Source: Diaporthe sp. PMI_573 (lineage: Eukaryota; Ascomycota; Sordariomycetes; Diaporthales; Diaporthaceae). From it: a stretch of 64,000 nucleotides of DNA. A program made the translations under genes and the position numbers. The stretch's first letter is position 1; every line of letters starts with the position of its first letter. The DNA lies in NCBI GenBank assembly GCA_021399435.1, contig JAJTUP010000096.1, positions 124,001 through 188,000 on the forward strand, given 5' to 3'. Shown here piece after piece: positions 41,501-54,400 of this stretch. Under the pieces are notes generated by a model. It did not search any database. It was not told the DNA's origin and was given only the letters and a program-made list of their open reading frames with translations.

Positions 41501-44500
41501 GGCCTTCCCGGCCGCTGCGATCGTGAACCCCTGGGCTGTGTGCCCATCTTTACCACGCTGTTGGAACACGGGCCCTCTCTTGCAGATCTCAAAAAATGAG
41601 GCTTCACTGCGGATCGCAACACAACATATGCACCCGCCCGACGTGCATTCCCAGCAGGCATACGCTCCTGCAATGCTTTTATGAGGGGCTCGGGAGCTGA
41701 GGCAGGCTTGTCCTTCGGGGTAACCTCGAAGAGGACCAAAGAGACGTATCTATTATGCGGTACTCAGTTACGGGCTTCCCATTCCCGAATAGCTTACGAG
41801 AGGCTATTCCAACAGATGCTACGCTGCAGAAGCCATCTCCCAAAAGAGTATTGCTCCTTGAGATGTTGTCTGCAAAGCCTCTCAGTCTGGATAGTCTTGC
41901 GCGGTGCCTCGGTTACATTCCGACACACTCAGGCATTTGACGTATTTCTCAAACCTCAAGCCTTCCCATCATGGCCGCTCAGCTCGAGCGGAGAGTTTTG
42001 GTCCCCCCTGTGGGGAGGAATCAGCGTTTCTGCAAGTCTCCGACCAACGGGTTTCAACGTGATGTTCAACACTGGCTGAAACACCGTTTGTCGGCCGCCA
42101 TAAGCCGACTGTTTTCGGTCTCGGACCTTTGTTCGGCGCCGCAGTCAGGGTTTAGCAAGCCACCCAGGGCATACCGCCAGTCTGACAGCATAGGCAGAGA
42201 AGTGTTCACCTCTCAAGCTTCAGAGGTGAGATGCCTCGGATGTAGGTCGTGCCTTATTACGGTTGGCATGACTCGGCGGTGGCAAAACATCGGCCCTTCC
42301 AAGAGCTGGCAGACATACGAGGCCAATTAGCATGCAGCCACATTACTCTCACGTGCGTCGGCCTGTTTCGACGTGTGCGTTCCGAGCCCTGGGTGCTAAG
42401 AAACACTACAAAAGTACGCCGTACCATGGCAGAGAAAGGGGCACGAGGACCCCTTGCAGCGCCGGGCATTCTGCTGGCGCCGTACCTGCATTCCTTCTGC
42501 AGGTCATGCGTTAGCGAGACCGAGAATAGCCTCGAGCGAGGGTGCTGCATAGTAGGTCACCACCACGGCATGCCAGACACGTGATGGGTGCTGGCAGGCG
42601 TGGCAGCGCATTGGACACGGCGGAAGCTGCATCGCACACACACCTGGCAGGGCCAGGCCACACTATTGGCTTGCTAAGCCGACCTGAGGTGACATCGACT
42701 TTCTCTGTCGGGAAAGGCAATCCCTCAGATCCCGGGATCGAGAACAGACGAAATCTTTACACAGTACTCCACCGGGCGGCGGCCCCTGGGGTGGCCGATG
42801 TCACCGAAGCTGTCACAGATGGCAGAGAAGAGCGGTGAAAGTCTTGGATGGCGAGTATCGTGGCGTCCATGAATCGGCCGAGAGGGTAATTTGGGAAAAG
42901 CCAATCTGGACTGATGAGGGCTCCAGCGATGGTGCTTGCAGTGCCTGCAGTGCCTGCAGTGCTTGCAGCGAAATCTTGTGTAAGCTGCCTAGCCTCGCGA
43001 GCGCCTGTTTCGCTCCTGCATTGGTGTGCATAAGCGTGCATTTGTGCATATGCGCATGTGCATGGGAGACTAGTCTGGGCTTGACGTGGAGAGGTGTTGG
43101 AAGCTGCTTACGCAACGAGCGAGACGATTGCCGATTGAGCATGCAAGGTTTCGCGCGTCAGCTTTGGATTGAGGTTTGACGACTTCCGGAGGGCTGGGCC
43201 TGCAGCAAGGAGGATTGACCTGTTGTCAGATATAAGCGCGGAGGGGAAGGGTGCACAGTAGGTAGACGGCGGCAGCGTGACAGGCACGATCGACGGCCAT
43301 GCGAGGCTGTGGCACTGTAGCAGCACGATCGTTTACTACCCACACCCACGCCCACACTGCGTGATGCTCATGTCAATAGCCAGGCGTTTAATCATATCAC
43401 GAAGTCAGTCAGATGTTGCCGCGGAAGGGCGACGGGGTTAAAGACACAGGCCCGACTTGCCAGGAGCGGGAATGCCCGTCACGGGCCCGTCACGGCTAGC
43501 AAAGACCAGATGAAAGTGTATCTCGCATGGAGCCTCGCTTCAGGATACCCCACAGGCATCGGGTGTGGTCGTCGTACGGGGTAGACAGTAGGCAGTAGAG
43601 TCGAGCGTGGTGTCATTCTTTTGGTGCCAGGGACCAGGTGCCAAACTGCATGATGGAAGGAGGCAAGCGCGGCACCTGTCTCCATGTCCTTGTCGCCGGT
43701 GATCGACGCTTACAGTACCCTTCCGTCCCTCTCGCCGAAACACGGGCCGCTGCTGTTGGTGTGCGCACGCCACGGTCTCAACGGCCACACCGCATCTTGA
43801 CGAGTGAAGATGTGGATGCGTGTCAATCGGTGATGCCAGGATGAGACGAAACAAAAGGGCAGATGAGCCTCTGCAACACTGTATGGGATATGTGTCCAGT
43901 TCACGACGGCGACACTCGGGACGAAAAAAAAAAGAAACCCATCATCTGTTCAGATCTCCCAGGCACACTCCACCTGCGACCCACCCCCACCTGCCTCTGG
44001 AACCATGCTCAGATCCACAGGGAACGTGGGCCTACCCCCCCAAGAAGTTGGAACTCGTGAGGGCCACACTAGGCCCGATAAGGGAACTCGAGCTTCCGTC
44101 CCACCAGCGCCTGTCCCACGGTTCACAATCCCATCCCGTTCAACCGCGCCGGCCGACCTCGATCGCCCCTCCCGAGTCAAGCGTCAAGCGTCAAGCCCCG
44201 TCACCAGACAGTGGCCGAGATCCAGACTCACAGCCCAGCAGCACAGTCTGGGTCGTACAGATGCTGCTTCAGGTCTGCATGTAGCCGTGACTGAGATTGC
44301 AACGAGCGCTAATGCTCGATATATGCGGCGCACCCACCCCGTCACCACGTTGCACCCAGATGCATCAGGTGATGGAAGCCTCCTCCTCCTTCGCACGCCC
44401 GTCCGGCCCACCTGAGTGGCTCCCTCTCCTGGTACCTGGATTACCACTCCATCTTCTCTACTGTCTGCTGTATGCACGTCTACGCCCTTCGGCCTCCGCC

Positions 44501-46107
44501 TCCATCTCGCTGGGACCTGGACCTCCGTTCCCACCACCACCACTCTGCTGTGGCACAGTTCTCGAGTGTCCAAACCATCCCACCGGCTCACTACGGATGG
44601 TCGACACCACCCCCACCACCACCACCACCACCACCCCCGACACACCCAGCAGCATCTCAGCTTCCTGCTCTGGCACACGGCGCTGATGCGCCGACGGCTT
44701 TGGCGGCAGCCCAATCGCTGACCTCCACGATGGAGCGCCAACAACCACCAGCACCCAAAGGCCGTAGGATCTTGTCTTCCGACTTGTATCCCGTCCTGCC
44801 ACTCTTGTTGGTTGACGCTCCTCCACCTAAAACACGCTATCCCCCGCAGCCGGTGCGGAGAAGCCCAACTGTGTGGTCCGGGTTATTTTGACATCCCTGG
44901 CCGCGAACACCGTCCCTCGTCTGCGGCCGGCAGCGTTGGCGCAGGCGACCCTGTAGATAATCCCCGATGGGGCCGGCACCACCGCGCCCAACCCTTGTGT
45001 CAGCTGGCTCGCGGGCCTGCTTGCACTCGAGTTGGTTCGGCGTCCTTCCGCCCCGATGTCTGCCCGTGCTGTGAAGCTCTCACCTGGCCATGGTTGCCTT
45101 GCCTTGTCACCACCAGCACACGTCCAAATTGTCGCGAGATGCTAAGATCACAAACATGGTCACCGCCACTGTCAGTGCTCACCCTGACACTCGCGATCTG
45201 TCGTCATAGAGGCGGGAGTAGGCGCGCCTCTGAGACGTTGAGACGGTGGCTTGACCATGTCCAGAGGCCAGCTTCTAGCCTGCCGTTTGTCCCGAGATGC
45301 GGCTGATGTCTAGGCATTGAAAATGCCCAAGGATCACCCCAAGGCTCACGTCGCCCTGTCGCCCGCTGGGCTGTGTCCTCCAACAGGCGGGCTGGCAGCT
45401 GGTCAGGCCCGGACTGCCGAGAGCCCACATCTGCCGTGAGGCTTTCAGCAGCTTACAGCTCCACGTCCGACACCATTCATCTCGCTGACGAGCCAGCCCA
45501 TGGGCATGTCATGTCATTCATGCCCGTTCGCCGCAGCACGAGCTTACAGAAAGACCGGATGGAAAGTCGATGGTCTGGAAGCCTCAGACCAGGTTGGTCA
45601 TATCTCATTCGCTAGTGCCTGCCCGCCCTCCTTCGCCATAACGTACCTCTCTGGTCCGATAGCCTTTTGGGAGGCAGCACTCAGTGTGACTCTCAGGGCT
45701 CCCATTGGCGAGTCCTATCTGCAGCACAGCTGCAAGCATTTCACAAGTTGGCCCGCCTGCCACCCAAGACTGGTGCCAGCTGGCACTGTGGATTGTGCCT
45801 GGCAATTCAGCCAGCATGTGCACTTGGCTGCGGCCTGCAGAAGTTGAGCACTTTGACTGTTGTAGCTTGGGCCGCAATTAAAGCCCTGGGCCGTGGAGCT
45901 GATGTTGCAAAATGCCCCGAATGCAGACGTCACGGCACAGGATCGAGATAACCATGTGCCACGACTTGACAGGCTGTGGAAACCCGCTAATCGATGTTGT
46001 GCCATGATCTCGCGGCATCCAGGTGTCACTGCTTCGAGATCTCAGGCGACCCAGCCAGCGGCCGACAAGGGCCAGGCAGGCAGCCAGGCAGGCTGGCAAA
46101 GGCCGCC
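38528..46107. other. 7.6-kb stretch without a supportable gene
   Basis: About 38.6-41.0 kb is visibly AT-richer; 41-46 kb is GC-richer, with many short reading frames on both strands, none with a recognisable domain or convincing splice structure. Local low-complexity sequences: a tgcctgcag-type tandem at about 42938-42970, alternating gtgcat near 43028-43070, and a (CAC/CCA)n microsatellite at about 44605-44638. It may hold decayed transposons or non-coding RNA genes, but I see no evidence for a specific one. Confidence 0.5.
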
Positions 46108-48292
46108 CATCCCTTCGGCTGCCGTAGCACCTCCAAAAGATCGACACTCCTCATCCCTCCACGCTGCAGCCAATCAGAGGCCTTCGTTTAGCTGCAGACC
46201 CACTGTTTTGGCTCCAAACCTTCGCAGTTGTCACGGTACGGTTGCACTACGTCACTTCTTCTCTTCAACACCAAATCGAGCCCATTTGCGACGCCCACAA
46301 CACCACGAATACTGCAGCTACAGACTTCTTTTCTATACGATTCGAAAGTCACGATGGAGGAGGTGACCCTCGATTGTATTGTGGCCGAAGGCGCCCGCCC
46401 AGAGGGTCACGATTCGGGTGTGCAGGAGCCGATCGCCCCAGCTGCTCAAAAGCGTGCCGATTGCTTCGTACCGCACCCTCTGAGTGACCCCCTTCGCCCT
46501 ACCGCCATCAACACCCTCCCCAGCACTCCTCTGGCCCTATTCGAGAGGTATCTGACGCCAGAAATAGTTGATTCTCTAGTCGATAATACCCGTCGGCGAC
46601 GAGAAGACCAATCGCGACCCCTCGCTGGCGAGAAGAAGCACGCTTGTGATCGTGACCCAGAAGCACCGCACTCGCGCTACGGCAACTGGCCAGGCAGCCA
46701 CCAGCCCCCCAACGCTTCGGAAATCATGGTATTTCTGGCGTCTATTATTTATATGGGTTTGCACCCAGAAAACCGACTTGAAGATTACTGGAAGACCGAT
46801 TCATTGAGGCCATCACACCCAATTCGCCGCTTCTTCTCACGCAATCGCTGGCAAGCAGTTAATTCAAGCTTCGCCACCTTTGACCCTGACGACGATGGGT
46901 CAACCTCCAAGCCCCGTTGCTTCGAGCGAGTCGAAGCCCTCTCTGAGCACATACAAACAGTCTCTCAAACGTTAATCAACCTCGGCACGAAGGTCACCAT
47001 CGATGAGGCTATGGTACGCTTTACGGGCCGCTCGAGAGAAGCCACCACGGTTAAAAGCAAGCCGACACCAAGAGGCTTTCGGGTCTGGGTTTGCGGGCAT
47101 AACGGCTATTTCGTCTCCTGGCTATGGCATACTAATAACGTCGGCCCGGTGGGCATACCATACCCCAATGGGCGAGGGGTTGCACGCAACGCCCCTGAGG
47201 CTGAGCGACAGCTGGCGAAGCTGAATAACACCCAACAAGCAGTAGTGACCCTGCTCAAGAAGCTGCCTCGTGCCCAGTATCACGTTTATCTCGACAACCT
47301 CTTCTCAAGCCCTGGCCTCTTCGCATACCTCCGTACCTACGTTAATTGTGCTGCTACGGGTACGGCCCGCACCCGTAGCGGTATCGACAAAGCATTTGTG
47401 ACCCTGAAGAAAGACGATAAGGCACGCGATTACGTGCAATGGAATCAACTCGAAATAGCCCCCTACCCAGGGGGGTTAGTCAACCAATTCGCCTGGAAAG
47501 ACAACACCCTAGCGCTCTTTTTCAGCACATACTACACTGGCGACGAAGATTACGTCTGGCGACCTCATCGACGGCCCAAAACCCGCCAATCAGAAGCCTT
47601 CTGGGGCTCTGATCAGTGTAAAAACGCACCGCTGCCAGCGTTTGCTGACGACTACAACCTCCAGAAGGGGGGTGTGGACCGTGGGGACCAATTGCGCTCA
47701 TACAATGTATGGAAACACCACATCAGATCGAGCCGCCATAGTGCCCTCTTCCTCGAATTCCTTCTCGACGTTATTCTCGTCAACACGTACTGGTTGCAAA
47801 AGAGATTCAGTGGCCAGTTGCCCTGGCGCTGCTTCGAGAGCCAATCAGAGTGGCGGCAAGCCCTATTCGAAGCCATTATCATCAAGTACGCCCCTGACGC
47901 TGTAGCACGTCAACGAGGCCCCGTGGGTACATCCAAGCCTGGCGTAGCAAATTCGACAGACCCACACACACTCATTTTCAGGGGCAAGAAGTCCGAGTGC
48001 GTTGCTTGCCTAGGGAAAACGCTTCGGGTGCAGGTACCCCCCTAAACGGCGAGTGTTAGGCGAGGTGTCTGCCAACGCAGCCCCGAAGCGCCGAAAGCAG
48101 ACGAGGTACGGCTGCGATAGGTGCGAAGTCTCGATCTGTAACAGTGACATCTGCTGGTACAAATTTCACGGTGGGGAGCCCTCAGAAGCGGAGGTACCCC
48201 GTGATGCCAAGGCCCGAAGAGGAAGACAGCCAATCTGAAGTGCTTACAAAGAGTGTCGATCTTTTGGAGGTGCTACGGCAGCCGAAGGGATG
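46108..48292 (+). mobile_element. piggyBac-like element bounded by 42-bp perfect inverted repeats
   Basis: The left repeat 46108-46149 (catcccttcggctgcc..) and the right repeat 48251-48292 are exact reverse complements over 42 bp. They enclose a piggyBac transposase gene. The usual TTAA target duplication is not present at either edge (ccat on the left outer side, atgt on the right). The repeats may therefore be subterminal, or this fungal branch uses another target. Perfect ends indicate a rather recent insertion. Confidence 0.8.
46354..48045 (+). CDS. piggyBac-type transposase (C-terminal finger out of frame)
   Basis: 563 residues from ATG 46354 (MEEVTLDCIVAEG). The DDE_Tnp_1_7 core has catalytic Asp in TIDEAMVRFTGR (D217), YLDNLFSS (D314) and GGVDRGDQLRSY (D442). 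Segments typical of the family: FGYNxWP-like RYGNWPGSHQPPN, and NVWKHHIRSSRHS near the C-terminus. These enzymes cut and paste DNA through hairpin intermediates without footprints. The Cys-rich C-terminal finger begins with CVACLGK, then the frame meets TAA at 48043-48045. One base out of frame the DNA continues coherently to about 48240 with RYGCDRCEVSICNSD and WYKFH, the rest of the finger. One extra base in the run cccccctaaa accounts for this. The core is intact but end recognition by the finger is probably lost. Confidence 0.88.
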   Translation: MEEVTLDCIVAEGARPEGHDSGVQEPIAPAAQKRADCFVPHPLSDPLRPTAINTLPSTPLALFERYLTPEIVDSLVDNTRRRREDQSRPLAGEKKHACDRDPEAPHSRYGNWPGSHQPPNASEIMVFLASIIYMGLHPENRLEDYWKTDSLRPSHPIRRFFSRNRWQAVNSSFATFDPDDDGSTSKPRCFERVEALSEHIQTVSQTLINLGTKVTIDEAMVRFTGRSREATTVKSKPTPRGFRVWVCGHNGYFVSWLWHTNNVGPVGIPYPNGRGVARNAPEAERQLAKLNNTQQAVVTLLKKLPRAQYHVYLDNLFSSPGLFAYLRTYVNCAATGTARTRSGIDKAFVTLKKDDKARDYVQWNQLEIAPYPGGLVNQFAWKDNTLALFFSTYYTGDEDYVWRPHRRPKTRQSEAFWGSDQCKNAPLPAFADDYNLQKGGVDRGDQLRSYNVWKHHIRSSRHSALFLEFLLDVILVNTYWLQKRFSGQLPWRCFESQSEWRQALFEAIIIKYAPDAVARQRGPVGTSKPGVANSTDPHTLIFRGKKSECVACLGKTLRVQVPP

Positions 48293-49623
48293 TCGCCATG
48301 CTGCTCTCGCAGGCCACCAGGATAGCCTCCAGCCAACGATGCCTGTTCCTGGCCTGCGCCGTGGGCGAGGGGTGTCTGAGCGCCCTGCCACGCCCAGCAC
48401 AGACAGCACACCCGCACATCGATGTCCATCCCAATGTTGAAGCCGAACCTCTGGCACCCTCCTGCGAGCTGCAGCCACGGCAATTATGTTGTGATTGGTC
48501 ACCTGTGAGAATTAACCAGACAAAGTGCTGGAACGGTAGGCACTATGTAGGTACCGCGGGATATGCTCCACCTGACCAGGACATCCCGGCAAGGAGAATT
48601 TACTCTGCGTGGCGTCCCACTTACACGCTTAGCTACATGCTGTGGTACTTGTACACCGACATACAGCAGGCCCCACCACCATCACCCAAAAGCTCTCGAG
48701 TTTCCATCTATTGAAACAGCTAATAAATCTCTGGCTGGGCCGTCATCCCCTCCCTCTCACCTACAAGCACCCCTCGCACCATCTCATGATAAGCAACGCA
48801 AACTTGCTTCACACCATCGTCGTGCTGCTGCCGCATCCGCCCCCGAGCAAGTTTTCTTCGCGGGGCAACCTTGTCCGTCACGGCCAGCACCGGACCAGCT
48901 GCCCAGTATAATACCGTCTGGACCGCATTTTCAGATGCCCTGGGCTCGCAGTGGCGGACTGACTGCCTCTGTCAGTGTCTCCCTCCGTCGATCCTAGAGA
49001 TTTATATCATCTTGCAGCGACGGGGCCCACAATCTTCCCTTCAACCACGTTCTTTGTGACATCTTGTATCCTTCCCCCCTTCCCTTACTTGGTACCGACA
49101 TCTTCGGTTGGCGACTTCGCTTCCTCATACCTGCTCTCGAATCTGGGTCGTACGTATGTCCTGGTCTCCTACTAGTTGAACTGTCAAGCTTTCGCCCCGC
49201 CCTATGGCTCCCCCACCTTCTTCTCTTCTCCTTCAGTTATCTGCATTTTCGTCCCGCGACTATGAGTCTCACTTAGCTGCTATCCCGTGAGGCCGACATT
49301 GAAATTATTTGGTCCTGGCCATACCTTCTGTGGCGCCTCAACCACCCTGTCAAGCACATGAGGCTACAATCGTCACAGGCTTTCTACTGCGTGCGGATTT
49401 GGAATGACAAGATCAATGAGAAGTCCAGAACTAACTTGTGTTGTGTAGGACCTTTTCAGGGAGGATTGAAGCTACACATATCCTCATGAGGTGCTCCCGA
49501 TCAGTCATAGCTGTCGTGGAAAGTATTTGAGGAATCACAATCAGGGGCTTTCGACCCAAGGAAGCAATCGTTATAAGGCTATCAGGGTCCTTCCATGAGG
49601 AACAGCGCTTGGAACAGCCTCCC
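48293..49623. other. Gene-free stretch
   Basis: No gene is supported. The last part may contain an upstream exon and the promoter of the membrane protein that follows; a possible splice acceptor (gttgtgtag) is at about 49441-49449. Confidence 0.4.
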
Positions 49624-50688
49624 ATGTCGACCTTTGATCTGCAGCCTTTGTCCCGAGGAGGAGACGACTCGTTGTCGAGCCAAGATCTGCTGCCCTCTGG
49701 CAACTTCGGCGTCCAGCAGAGTGCAACAGTCACCGTCACCTCGATAGTACAGTCCAGCACCGCACCCGCTGCGACTGGGGGGAACACCCCTGGCCCCAAC
49801 TCGGGCGTCTCTGGCAATTCTGCAAATGCTACAGCATCGCCCAACATAACGCCCTCACCTGACAATCGGAATGGCCCCGGCTCATCAAACGGGAACCGGA
49901 CAACAGTCATTGTCCTCAGTACAGTTTTGTCGGTCGTCGGTGTCATATTGGTCGTGGGCGCCACCCTCTTATGCCTAAGATGTCGCCGAAGACGAGCGAA
50001 GCTATTCAGACGTGGAATAACACCCATCGACGATGACGAGATCGAAACTTGGAAGAGCAGCCGCCGCGAGAAGGAACTAGGGGACGATGCAGGCCTGAGT
50101 GGATATTGCGACAACAACGGGCATGTCAAGCACGAGTCAGTCAGCTCTACCAGGAAGTCGACCAGCGTGATTGTCTACTCCAATGGTCGCAGGTCTGAGG
50201 AACGTTCGCCTAGGTCGCCCCGCACACAATTTCATTACGGGAAGAGAAGCCTCGATGGACGAAAGATCAGCCTTGACAAAGAATTACCGCAAACGCCAAT
50301 ACAAGCGAGGGCACCGAATGCCCGCGAAGGTCTCACAGACGATGCAGTTCCTGGGGACGACCCCTTCATTCAGTATCCTAAGCGACAAACCTCTCGACTT
50401 TCTAAAACGCCACCCCACCATCCTCAACACCCTCGACACGCGCACACACGGACGCGATCGAGCTTCAGCCTGCGCAGCCTCGGCGATCACATAAGGGGTT
50501 ATGACTCTGAAGTCGAGCTGACCCCGCGGACCTCCCACGACTGCCATGAATATCAGGGAAGGCGCTCTAACGACCGGCATTCTCGCGTATTTTCGTCGTC
50601 GTCGATACCGCCAAGGTTGTCACTCTCGAATGATTGGCCTGGGTCGCCTCAACTCCGCCAGGACATGATCGGACGAGCCATCGGTTGA
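49624..50688 (+). CDS. Single-pass membrane protein with Ser/Thr-rich ectodomain
   Basis: 354 residues from the first in-frame ATG at 49624. The first about 90 residues are rich in Ser, Thr, Gly and Asn with N-glycosylation sequons (NAT, NIT, NRT). One strong transmembrane helix follows at about 93-118 (VIVLSTVLSVVGVILVVGAT), then a basic stop-transfer run (RCRRRRAKLFRR). The cytoplasmic tail of about 230 residues begins with RRGITPIDDDEIETWKS, a motif I know from conserved but uncharacterised Pezizomycotina membrane proteins, and is rich in Ser/Arg/Pro. No signal peptide at this start, which suggests an upstream exon or type III insertion. Mid2/Wsc-like surface-sensor function is a guess from topology only. 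Confidence 0.7.
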   Translation: MSTFDLQPLSRGGDDSLSSQDLLPSGNFGVQQSATVTVTSIVQSSTAPAATGGNTPGPNSGVSGNSANATASPNITPSPDNRNGPGSSNGNRTTVIVLSTVLSVVGVILVVGATLLCLRCRRRRAKLFRRGITPIDDDEIETWKSSRREKELGDDAGLSGYCDNNGHVKHESVSSTRKSTSVIVYSNGRRSEERSPRSPRTQFHYGKRSLDGRKISLDKELPQTPIQARAPNAREGLTDDAVPGDDPFIQYPKRQTSRLSKTPPHHPQHPRHAHTRTRSSFSLRSLGDHIRGYDSEVELTPRTSHDCHEYQGRRSNDRHSRVFSSSSIPPRLSLSNDWPGSPQLRQDMIGRAIG

Positions 50689-51427
50689 AGGCAAACGCTA
50701 CCGGACAATTACCCTGGCCAGGCCACGTGTCTCGGCACAAGGGCTGAGTCCGGAGTCGCCCAAATCCATAATGATTCTCGGTGCATCTTGCAATGCGCAC
50801 GTATCGAGCGATAAATCCGGAATGAATGACATTGAAAAGCACGGCATTGGATATGTGGTTCTATGTCCTGTCACTCCAAATGCAACCTCGGTTCGTCATT
50901 CATCGTCCGAAAAAAGTGACGTGAAGCGGCTGCCCAAGCTGTTTCAGGAACTGGGACGAAAGTCCGCGCTGGCCTGTCAAGATGGCAGCACTGGAGATCC
51001 CGGGGTGGTCAGCTTCGGCCGGCAGTGACAGCTCGTCACATCTCATTCGAGTTTCAACACGGCCCTCCCGCTGCCACACTGCCATGTGCCGTGGGCGCGA
51101 ACATTGGTTGGCCACCATTATGTGGTCAGACCTAGTTCCTCCCAACCAATCTATCGGACTCTTGCCCCACAGTCGCAACACAGACGGTGGGCAGAGAGAG
51201 CTAGACGAGACATAGCCTAAGCGTTAAGTCTCTCGCCTATATCACCTATTACCAATCCTTCATTCCCTTTCCCTTTTTCAATATACGATGTCATGACGCA
51301 TGCTGCGGAGGATATACCCCAAGTTTGAGGCCCATGCGAGGCGCAACAAGAGCTCGGTACCTGTCTACCGGTGTTTGGCAGGCCTCCAGACCAACAGGCC
51401 TTGTTTCTTTACCACGATGCTTTTATC
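50689..51427. other. Gene-free stretch
   Basis: No gene is supported between the membrane-protein stop and the left terminus of hAT copy 3. Confidence 0.45.
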
Positions 51428-54400
51428 CAGAGACCCAAACAACTCAACGTAATCAACGAGTTGATCAACGAGTTGATCAACGGCCAACTCAACCAACTCA
51501 ATGGAGGACTTTATTAGTAAGCTGCCCAACTCAATATTACCTTGAAGTTGGTGGATCTCGTTGATTTCGTTGATATAAAGTGGGTCTACTAGCCACTGTT
51601 AGTGACTGTAACTGCGGACTGGTATAAATCCTAACAGCGACCCCGTAACTAAGGCTATGTGTGGCTTGTACGTGTGGCAGATCACCTAATTTCCCTGGCC
51701 GCCACCTCCTTTTAGCCTCTGTTCTGCCCTCAATTCTGCTTCTAACTGCCACATCGATTTCAACAGCTACACCGATTGCATTGCGTAACTAGCTCAGGAT
51801 GAGTATTTTATCAGATTCTGACGCCATCACTGCTGTTGACGATGATGGAAGTTTTAGGTCGTCTCCAGCGCCTTCTACAACTTTCACGCCATTCTCGCCA
51901 GCTCGACGTTCTAAGTCCACCTCGCCAGATTCCACCACCAAAGAGCGGCAATATGAAGAATCTCTTTGGCGCCGTTTCCCCGGCTTCACCTGGTCTCAAA
52001 GGGTTAGAGATACTAATTCCTGGGCCTGGAAGTATGGGTACGATATCCAGAAAGGCAACGACAGGAAGTGGGTTTGCAAAATTTGCATCCGCAAGAACAC
52101 TCTTAAGCCAAAGACCTTCACATCAACGGGCATCCAAAATACTCTAAACTACCTCTATGACGACCACAGGATTTGTGCGCCTGAAGGGAAGACAAAATCA
52201 GCCTCGCAGCTAAGAGCAGAGGGCCGGAAGGCCAAGGGACAGTCAACCATCGCCGAGTTGATGAAGCTTGATACCAATAAGCCTAGAGAACAAGCAATTG
52301 CGAATGGCTTCATCAAGAACTTCGACAAGAAGCATTTCCAACGACTTCTAATGGAATGGATCGTGGAGGCCAACCTCTCGTTCGAAACGGCAGAACACGA
52401 CAAGCTCAGGAAGATTTTCGCATATCTGAACCCTTGCGTGAAGCTCTGTGACGCCAATCTTTCCGCAACATCTATTCGCAGGAAAATCGTGGCATCATAC
52501 GAACAGCACAAGGCGAAGGTTATGGAGGTCCTCCAGAGCTCTCCCGGCCTAATTCACGTCTCTTTTGATGGCTGGAGGTCCGGAAATCGGCACGCGTTAT
52601 ATGGGATTATGTGCTTCTTCCAAGACGAGAAAAACAAGCCCCGCAAAATCGTCCTTGGAGTACCCGAGGTCTCTACTCGCCATTCTGGCACAAATATCGC
52701 AGCAGAAGTCCTCGAGATTATCGATTCATATGGTATAAAGAATAAGATCGGGTATTTCACGCTTGATAACGCCGAAAACAACGATTCAGCAATGGCTGTG
52801 ATCGGAGGAGAGTTGGGCTTCGATGGACGCAAGCGCAGAGGTCGATGCTTTGGCCACATACTCAACCTCTCTGCCAAAGCATTGCTTTTTGGCTCCAATC
52901 CAGAGGCATTTGAGAATCAGCTCTCCGGCGCAGCAGCGTTATCTGAAACTGAACACGATCTTTGGAGGAGGAGAGGGCCAGTCGGGAAGCTCCACAACCT
53001 CGTTGTTGACATCGACAGATCTGATGTGCTGAGTTACCTTCTTCGAGGTGTTCAGCAGGCTGATATGGACCAATCTATCGATCCGAGAGTTCGAGCGAGG
53101 AAGCCTCTGAACATCGTCGTCGATAACGATACCAGATGGCTGTCCCAGCTCTACATGATCCGCCGCGCGATAAAACTCCGTCCTTACCTCGATGTGATGA
53201 TTCTTAAACACAGACAAGCTTGGGAGCAGGAAAATAGGTCGAAAAAGACGGGCCTGGTGAGGAGGTCGGCTGTTCAACCGCGAATTTGCCTATCCGAAAA
53301 CCAGCTTTCAGACAAGGACTGGGACGTCCTCGAACACCTCGCCACGATTCTTGGATTCTACGAGGTCACCGTCAAAACCCTTGAGGGAGACGGTATTCAA
53401 CGCAAACGGAAGAGAGGGTGGGTCGGCTCGTACGGAAATATCTGGGATGTCATCCAAGGCTTCGAATTCCTAATGGCAAAACTGGAGGAGTACAAGGCAG
53501 TCGCGGCGGATTATCCTGATCCCGAACACTTCAGGATCAACATCAACCTAGGGTGGCAGAAGCTCAACAAATACTACACAATTCTCGACGAGACACCAAT
53601 ATATTACGTGGCGTTGGCTCTCCACCCTGCGTATCGATGGTGTTGGTTCGAAGAACACTGGGGAAAACATCCGGATTGGATCGCAACTGCGAAAGAGATG
53701 GTTCAGGAGGTATGGGAGACCGAATATCGCAACCTCGAGGTGGTATTGAGCCCGGGAAATGAGCCCGTTGCTAAACGGCGAAGGAAGTACCAAAATGCCT
53801 TCGAGGAATACTGCGAACAGTCACGATACGAGCCATCAAGCCGTTTATCGACGCCTACGACTACGCCAGCGAGGATGAGGTCTTCTGCGACTCCTGAGTC
53901 CCTGAGGGACGAGTACGAGGCGTGGCAACAAAGCTGGGTTCCAACAGACACCCATATTCGAGACCCCAGCGCATATTGGCAGGATAACCGAGCTCAATAT
54001 CCCCGCCTCTCTCGAATGGCTCTTGATTTCCTCACGATCCAGCCGATGTCAGCCGAGTGCGAGAGGCTCTTTTCTACCGCAGGTCGATTGGTGACTCCCC
54101 TGCGCAGCCGCCTCGAAGTCGATATAATCGGGATGTGTCTAGTGCTGCGTTCGTGGCTACAAGCCAAGATAATCGACGACCTGGATCCTCTGTTCGTTCC
54201 CACGCAAATCGAGGTCGAGAGCAGCGCCAGAAGCGAGGCGGGCGCAAGAGAGTCAATGGCGTCATTTCTCGGCCGAGCGGGAGAGCTGGCAGAAGAGGAG
54301 AATGGGTGGGAATAACTGGTGGAGCATGTCGCGAATATCTCGTCAATTAGGCCAACTGTGACAGGACAAGAGCACGAACGAGGTCGAGTGTGACTTGGGT

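Noticed and set aside
41281..42330. Several 60-150-codon frames on both strands
   Set aside because: Overlapping on both strands, no motif; typical of GC-rich non-coding DNA.
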